From Campylobacter curvus (GTDB lineage: Bacteria; Campylobacterota; Campylobacteria; Campylobacterales; Campylobacteraceae), in assembly GCF_013372125.1 (NCBI RefSeq), contig NZ_CP053826.1:1488001-1552000 (forward strand): a stretch of DNA of 64,000 nt, read 5' to 3'. The notes below the pieces were generated by a model. It had not been told where the DNA came from and did no database searches. It saw only the letters and a list, made by a program, of their open reading frames with translations. Within the stretch, counting starts at the first letter, position 1, and each line of letters begins with the position of its first letter. Position numbers and translations under genes: made by a program. Positions 60,359 to 64,000 of the stretch are shown here, in pieces.

Positions 60359-60430
60359 TTTTTGCCTTAAAATTTTTGCTGATTATAGCGATTTACGGTT
60401 TAAGATTTGATTTTTATGAATTTTGAGGAA

Positions 60431-60454
60431 TTTAGGAAGCCAAAGCTTCCTAAA
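60431..60454 (-). terminator. Hairpin after rpmA
   Basis: TTTAGGAAGC pairs perfectly with GCTTCCTAAA around a 4-nt loop, directly after the rpmA stop. The T tract is short. It may lower readthrough from rpmA into obg. Confidence 0.6.
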
Positions 60455-60456
60455 AT

Positions 60457-60714
60457 TTAAGCGGCAGGATAAACAGAAACTTTTTTTCTGTTTTTGTCTT
60501 TTCTTTCGAATTTTACAAAGCCGTCGATCAATGCAAAAATAGTGTGATCTTTGCCAAGACCTACGTTGCTACCTGCGTGAGTGGCTGTGCCGCGCTGGCG
60601 AATGATGATGTTTCCTGCACGGACGAATTCGCCGCCAAATTTCTTGACACCTAAACGGCGTCCGATACTATCTCGGTTATTTTGGGTCGAGCCCTGACCT
60701 TTTTTGTGTGCCAT
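60457..60714 (-). CDS. rpmA: 50S ribosomal protein L27
   Basis: An 85-residue L27: [42 protein letters not shown]. The N-terminus starts directly with the mature AHKKG sequence, with no cleavable extension. It follows rplU by 10 bp. Confidence 0.99.
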   Translation of the reverse strand: MAHKKGQGSTQNNRDSIGRRLGVKKFGGEFVRAGNIIIRQRGTATHAGSNVGLGKDHTIFALIDGFVKFERKDKNRKKVSVYPAA

Positions 60715-60724
60715 TCATTCTCCT

Positions 60725-61039
60725 TTAAGCTGCGATACTAACGACTTTAACGCGTGTAAATTGTCTTCTAAAACCGCGTTTAAGTTTCGAGTCTTTGCGT
60801 CTGCGTTTTTTATAGATCACGACTTTTTTGTCTTTACCTAAATTTACGACTTCTAAGACAACTTTTGCACCCTTTACGAACGGCGCACCTACCTTGATAC
60901 CACCGTCATTTACAGCCAAAACTTCTGTGATTTCGACGGTTGATTTTGCCTCGGCTTCAAACCTGTCAAGCTTGATATACTCGCCCTCGCTGACACGATA
61001 TTGTTTGCCGCCATGTTTGATAATAGCGTATTTTGACAT
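60725..61039 (-). CDS. rplU: 50S ribosomal protein L21
   Basis: A 104-residue L21: [23 protein letters not shown] at the start and [22 protein letters not shown] at the rRNA-binding end. First gene of rplU-rpmA-obg. Confidence 0.99.
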   Translation of the reverse strand: MSKYAIIKHGGKQYRVSEGEYIKLDRFEAEAKSTVEITEVLAVNDGGIKVGAPFVKGAKVVLEVVNLGKDKKVVIYKKRRRKDSKLKRGFRRQFTRVKVVSIAA

Positions 61040-61120
61040 ACTCTACCTTTCTTTTGGTAAGTTACCAAAAAGCACTTTTGTGAAAAAGATTTATGGAGCT
61101 TTGTTGGTTATAAGGAGTGG

Positions 61121-61126
61121 ATGATA
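61121..61126 (-). promoter_or_regulatory. Possible -10 box for rplU
   Basis: Minus-strand TATCAT in GGTATCATCC, about 82 bp before the rplU start, implying a leader of roughly 75 nt. The gap to flhB is divergent. Confidence 0.35.
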
Positions 61127-61195
61127 CCCAAAAATTTATAAATTTTGGTTGAAAGTAAATTTGAAATCTATCCGAAATTTTAAATTTGTTTTAGG

Positions 61196-61201
61196 TATAA
61201 T
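61196..61201 (+). promoter_or_regulatory. -10 box for flhB
   Basis: TATAAT in AGGTATAATCG, 58 bp before the flhB ATG. Confidence 0.5.
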
Positions 61202-61259
61202 CGCCTAAATTCAGCAAAGGAAAACGCGCTCAAAATTTAAAATTTAGCGCAAAGTAAAA

Positions 61260-62336
61260 ATGGCAGACGACGATCAGGAAAAAACCGAAGAAGCGACCTC
61301 CAAAAAGATAGAAGACGCCAAAAAAGACGGCAACGTCCCCAAAAGTCAAGATATCGCGGGCTTTGCGACACTTGTCATAGCTATCTTGGTGCTGCTTGCT
61401 ATGCTAAATTTCATGCGAGAACAAGTCGTGGCGCTTTATATTTATTACAGTAAATTTATAGGCGTAGAGATCACTCCTAGCACGCTAAATTTGATCGTCA
61501 TTAATACCCTCGCAAGGTCGCTTTTGATGATACTGCCGATATGTATCTGCGTGGCGATAGCCGGAATAGTCGCAAATGTCATGCAATTTGGTTTCATTTT
61601 TACGACAAAGCCCATCACTCCCGATATAAATAAGATAAATCCGCTAAAGGGGCTAAAAAATCTATTTTCAATGAAAAAAACGATAGATAGCGTAAAGATA
61701 GTGGCGAAAGTTAGCGCCGTATTTGGAGTCGCGTTCTACTTTTTTTTACAGTTTATAAAAGAGCTGCCTCATACTCTGTTTTTATCGATGTTCGATCAGC
61801 TGGCGTGGCTAAAAGAAAAGCTGATAATCCTAGTCGGAGTCATGCTCTTGATCCTACTTGTAATCGGCCTTTTGGACCTACTAATCGTGCGGTTTCAGTA
61901 TTTTAAAGACCTTCGTATGAGCAAGCAAGAGGTCAAGGACGAATACAAACAGATGGAGGGCGACCCGCAAGTCAAGGGGCGGATACGTCGTATGCAGATG
62001 CAAGCGGCTAAAAGACGCATGATGCAAAACGTCCCGCAAGCTGATGTCGTGATAACAAATCCGACTCACTACGCCGTCGCCGTAATATACGACAAATCAA
62101 AAGACAGTGCACCGGTCATTCTGGCGAAAGGCGTGGATATGATGGCTTTACAGATAAGAAAAATAGCTCTCGAACACGGAGTGCAAATTTACGAAAATCC
62201 GCCGCTGGCACGCGAGCTTTACCGAGTCTGCGAGGTCGAAGACACTATACCAGCAGAGCTATTTCGAGCCGTAGCAGAGGTGCTAAGCTTTGTCTATACG
62301 AGCAATATCAAGAAATTTGGCGACAAGCTGAAGTAA
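61260..62336 (+). CDS. flhB: Flagellar export apparatus protein FlhB
   Basis: A 358-residue export-gate protein. A charged N-terminus (DDQEKTEEATSKKIEDAKKDG) precedes four helices, and the cytoplasmic domain has the autocleavage site NPTH in ADVVITNPTHYAVAVIY. Cleavage there switches substrate class from rod-hook to filament. The gene stands alone on the plus strand. Confidence 0.98.
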   Translation: MADDDQEKTEEATSKKIEDAKKDGNVPKSQDIAGFATLVIAILVLLAMLNFMREQVVALYIYYSKFIGVEITPSTLNLIVINTLARSLLMILPICICVAIAGIVANVMQFGFIFTTKPITPDINKINPLKGLKNLFSMKKTIDSVKIVAKVSAVFGVAFYFFLQFIKELPHTLFLSMFDQLAWLKEKLIILVGVMLLILLVIGLLDLLIVRFQYFKDLRMSKQEVKDEYKQMEGDPQVKGRIRRMQMQAAKRRMMQNVPQADVVITNPTHYAVAVIYDKSKDSAPVILAKGVDMMALQIRKIALEHGVQIYENPPLARELYRVCEVEDTIPAELFRAVAEVLSFVYTSNIKKFGDKLK

Positions 62337-62392
62337 ATCCGGCTTTAAAATTTTACGTATAAAAGGCTTTGCTTTAATAAGTCAAAAATAAA

Positions 62393-62414
62393 GGGGATTT
62401 GTAGTAAAATCCCC
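62393..62414 (-). terminator. Intrinsic terminator of the Dcu transporter gene
   Basis: GGGGATTT pairs with AAATCCCC around a 6-nt loop. Read on the minus strand it follows the transporter stop and is followed by a T-rich run (TTTATTTTT). Confidence 0.75.
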
Positions 62415-62420
62415 AAAATT

Positions 62421-64000
62421 CTATCCTAAATAGCCAAAAAGTCCGGCAAATATATAACCAAACACACAAGAGACGAACACGCCGATGAGTCCTGGCAGAA
62501 TGAAGCTGTGGTTGATGACAAATTTACCGATGTGTGTCGTGCCTGAGCGGTCAAACTGAATGGCAGCAAGATCGCTTGGATATGTCGGCAGGATGTAGTA
62601 GCCATAGCAAGCAGGTGCAAAGGCTAGGATGATCGCCGGATTAACACCGATATTTAGGGCTAACGGGACGAACGCCACGAGCGCAGCGGCTTGCGAATTT
62701 ACAAATTTTGAGATGAGCAAAAGCATAACGGCGTAAGTCCAAGGATACTCCGTAACGACGCTACCAAGGGCTGCTTTCATCATCGGCGTATGCACGGCAA
62801 ACATCGTCTCCGCCATCCACGAGATACCAAAGACGGCGACGAGCGCGATCATGCCCGAGCGGAAAATTTCATTTTTGCTGATCTTGCTCGCGTCTGTTTT
62901 GGTGAAAATGATGATGAGCGAGCCAGCAAGCAGCATAAACATCTGAATGACATCGACCATGCCAAGATATGTTTTCTTTTTCATCATGTCTTTTACCGCG
63001 ATGCTCGCGTTTGCGATGGTTTCGTTCTTTTCGCCTGCGGTTATCATCACGCCGCCATTTTCAGCCTTGATACTTTGAGTGAGCTTGCCCTCGGCGTTGT
63101 AAATTTGAGCGCTCTCATACGCGGTCGCATTTTTCGCCTTGCTTTCTTTGACGTTTAGCGCAACTGTGCCGTCTTTTACAATGGCTACGATCTTGCCGTC
63201 TTTTATATTAAAGCTTTTGACCGCTTTACCGTCTACGACGACTTCTACGATCTGAGCGGGCGCGTTTTTATCCCAATGCGGGCGCAAATCTTTAAAGTAG
63301 CCAAGCAAAGCGACTACCAAAATTGCACCTAAAAATATCCACATCGCCGCCCACTGCGAGCCCGGGAGCTTCTTGCCAAGTAGCGTTGCAGAGTCGCCAT
63401 AGACGTAATTTTTAAATTCAGGATCTTTTAGCTTTTCTTGAAAAATTTCGTCTTTGTCGAGGTCTTTGCCACGAAACCAGCTAAAAATTCCTATCGCCAA
63501 AACACCGCAAAATGTCGAAGGGATCGTGATTTTAAGAAGATCAAGATACCCGTCAAAGCCGGCAAGCGGGCTTTTTGCATTTACTAAAAATGCCGTGAGT
63601 GTGACGACTGCGACGGAGACGGGGCTAGCGATGATACCCATTTGCGAGGCTATCGAGCTTGCCGCCATAGGTCGCTCCGGGCGGATATTATTTTTGATCG
63701 CGATGTCGTAGATGATCGGCAGCATCGTATAGACGACGTGTCCCGTGCCGCAAAGTATCGTCAAAAAGCACGTTACAAAAGGTGCAAGGATACTGACGTA
63801 TTTTGGGTTTTTACGTAGCACTCTTTCGGCGATTTGTAGCATCACATCAAGTCCGCCGCTCGCTTGCAGTGTCGCACTCGCGACAACGACGGCCAAGATC
63901 GTGAGCATGACGGCGATAGATGGCTTGCCAGGCTCGATACCAAAGCCAAAAACTAAAACGATGAGTCCGATACCGCCAAGCAAACCAAGCGCGATACCGC
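62421..64000 (-). CDS. Anaerobic C4-dicarboxylate transporter of the Dcu family, 5' end outside the window
   Basis: At least 526 residues are visible and the frame runs on through the window edge (upstream codons read GIALG); about 25 residues are missing. Family segments: [56 protein letters not shown] and [11 protein letters not shown]. These fit DcuA/DcuB, which exchange fumarate, aspartate or malate for succinate in oxygen-poor growth. An insert of about 100 residues (visible positions 236-335) between two helices is beta-rich ([29 protein letters not shown]) and is absent from the 430-450 residue E. coli proteins. A terminator follows. Confidence 0.9.
   Translation of the reverse strand, partial: GIALGLLGGIGLIVLVFGFGIEPGKPSIAVMLTILAVVVASATLQASGGLDVMLQIAERVLRKNPKYVSILAPFVTCFLTILCGTGHVVYTMLPIIYDIAIKNNIRPERPMAASSIASQMGIIASPVSVAVVTLTAFLVNAKSPLAGFDGYLDLLKITIPSTFCGVLAIGIFSWFRGKDLDKDEIFQEKLKDPEFKNYVYGDSATLLGKKLPGSQWAAMWIFLGAILVVALLGYFKDLRPHWDKNAPAQIVEVVVDGKAVKSFNIKDGKIVAIVKDGTVALNVKESKAKNATAYESAQIYNAEGKLTQSIKAENGGVMITAGEKNETIANASIAVKDMMKKKTYLGMVDVIQMFMLLAGSLIIIFTKTDASKISKNEIFRSGMIALVAVFGISWMAETMFAVHTPMMKAALGSVVTEYPWTYAVMLLLISKFVNSQAAALVAFVPLALNIGVNPAIILAFAPACYGYYILPTYPSDLAAIQFDRSGTTHIGKFVINHSFILPGLIGVFVSCVFGYIFAGLFGYLG

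Overview
The window comes from a Campylobacter-type genome (Campylobacterota), probably one of the higher-GC oral or enteric species of the C. concisus/curvus/rectus/showae group. The evidence is the family identity of almost every protein, the flhF-flhG-orf-fliA-fliM-fliY flagellar order, a futalosine-pathway deaminase, the parAB-atp-tol-pal-slyD-fabD-pfs block, and the very frequent short words such as AAATTT. The species is an inference; no tRNA, rRNA, CRISPR array or complete insertion sequence was seen.

Region by region. Bases 1-10.7 kb hold lepA, a DUF364-type protein, a His-rich cation diffusion facilitator, a stand-alone ABC six-helix membrane protein with a broken start, a redox-type NAD(P)-binding protein paired with an Rrf2 regulator, prs, a DUF488 protein and a small outer-membrane barrel. 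This stretch is loosely packed and carries most of the dispersed repeats. Bases 10.7-19.6 kb hold mnmA and a long minus-strand run aroQ-pepP-folK-flhF-flhG-orf-fliA-fliM-fliY-LOG, in which flhF is frameshifted. Bases 19.7-22.7 kb (plus strand) hold an aminodeoxyfutalosine deaminase, sppA and a DUF2314-ankyrin protein. Bases 22.8-33.8 kb (minus) hold ribD, fhs, rimP, rbfA, infB, ylxR, thrB, tsaB, lpxC, an M23 peptidase and tyrA. Bases 33.9-40.6 kb (plus) hold bamA, accD, rlmH, a DksA-type gene, a two-helix membrane protein, dus and recO.

Bases 40.9-58.4 kb (minus) form a dense block: a von Willebrand protein, ttcA-like, mtnN, fabD, slyD, cpoB, pal, tolB, tolA, tolR, tolQ, atpC-D-G-A-H-F-F', parB, parA, birA and fmt. 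The end of the window has a small orphan gene, a Gdx/SugE-type SMR exporter, obg, rpmA, rplU, flhB, and a Dcu C4-dicarboxylate transporter cut by the window edge.

Most genes are housekeeping: translation, ATP synthesis, envelope assembly and constriction (Bam, Tol-Pal, LpxC, M23), flagellar export and placement, cofactors. The less ordinary content is intergenic. One 248-bp miniature element (40656-40903) has roughly 25-bp terminal inverted repeats and a perfect 8-bp target duplication that covers the stop codon of the neighbouring gene. Two diverged relatives lie near 2.9 and 9.9 kb. A second family of structured repeats occurs three times (about 3.25, 5.1 and 6.4 kb); its 3' terminal hairpin is kept in all copies although the arm sequences differ, which points to selection or shared mechanism at the level of structure. 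Three genes carry apparent lesions or odd starts: flhF (one-base shift), the ABC membrane gene (TTG followed by TAG) and tsaB (ATA where a start is expected).
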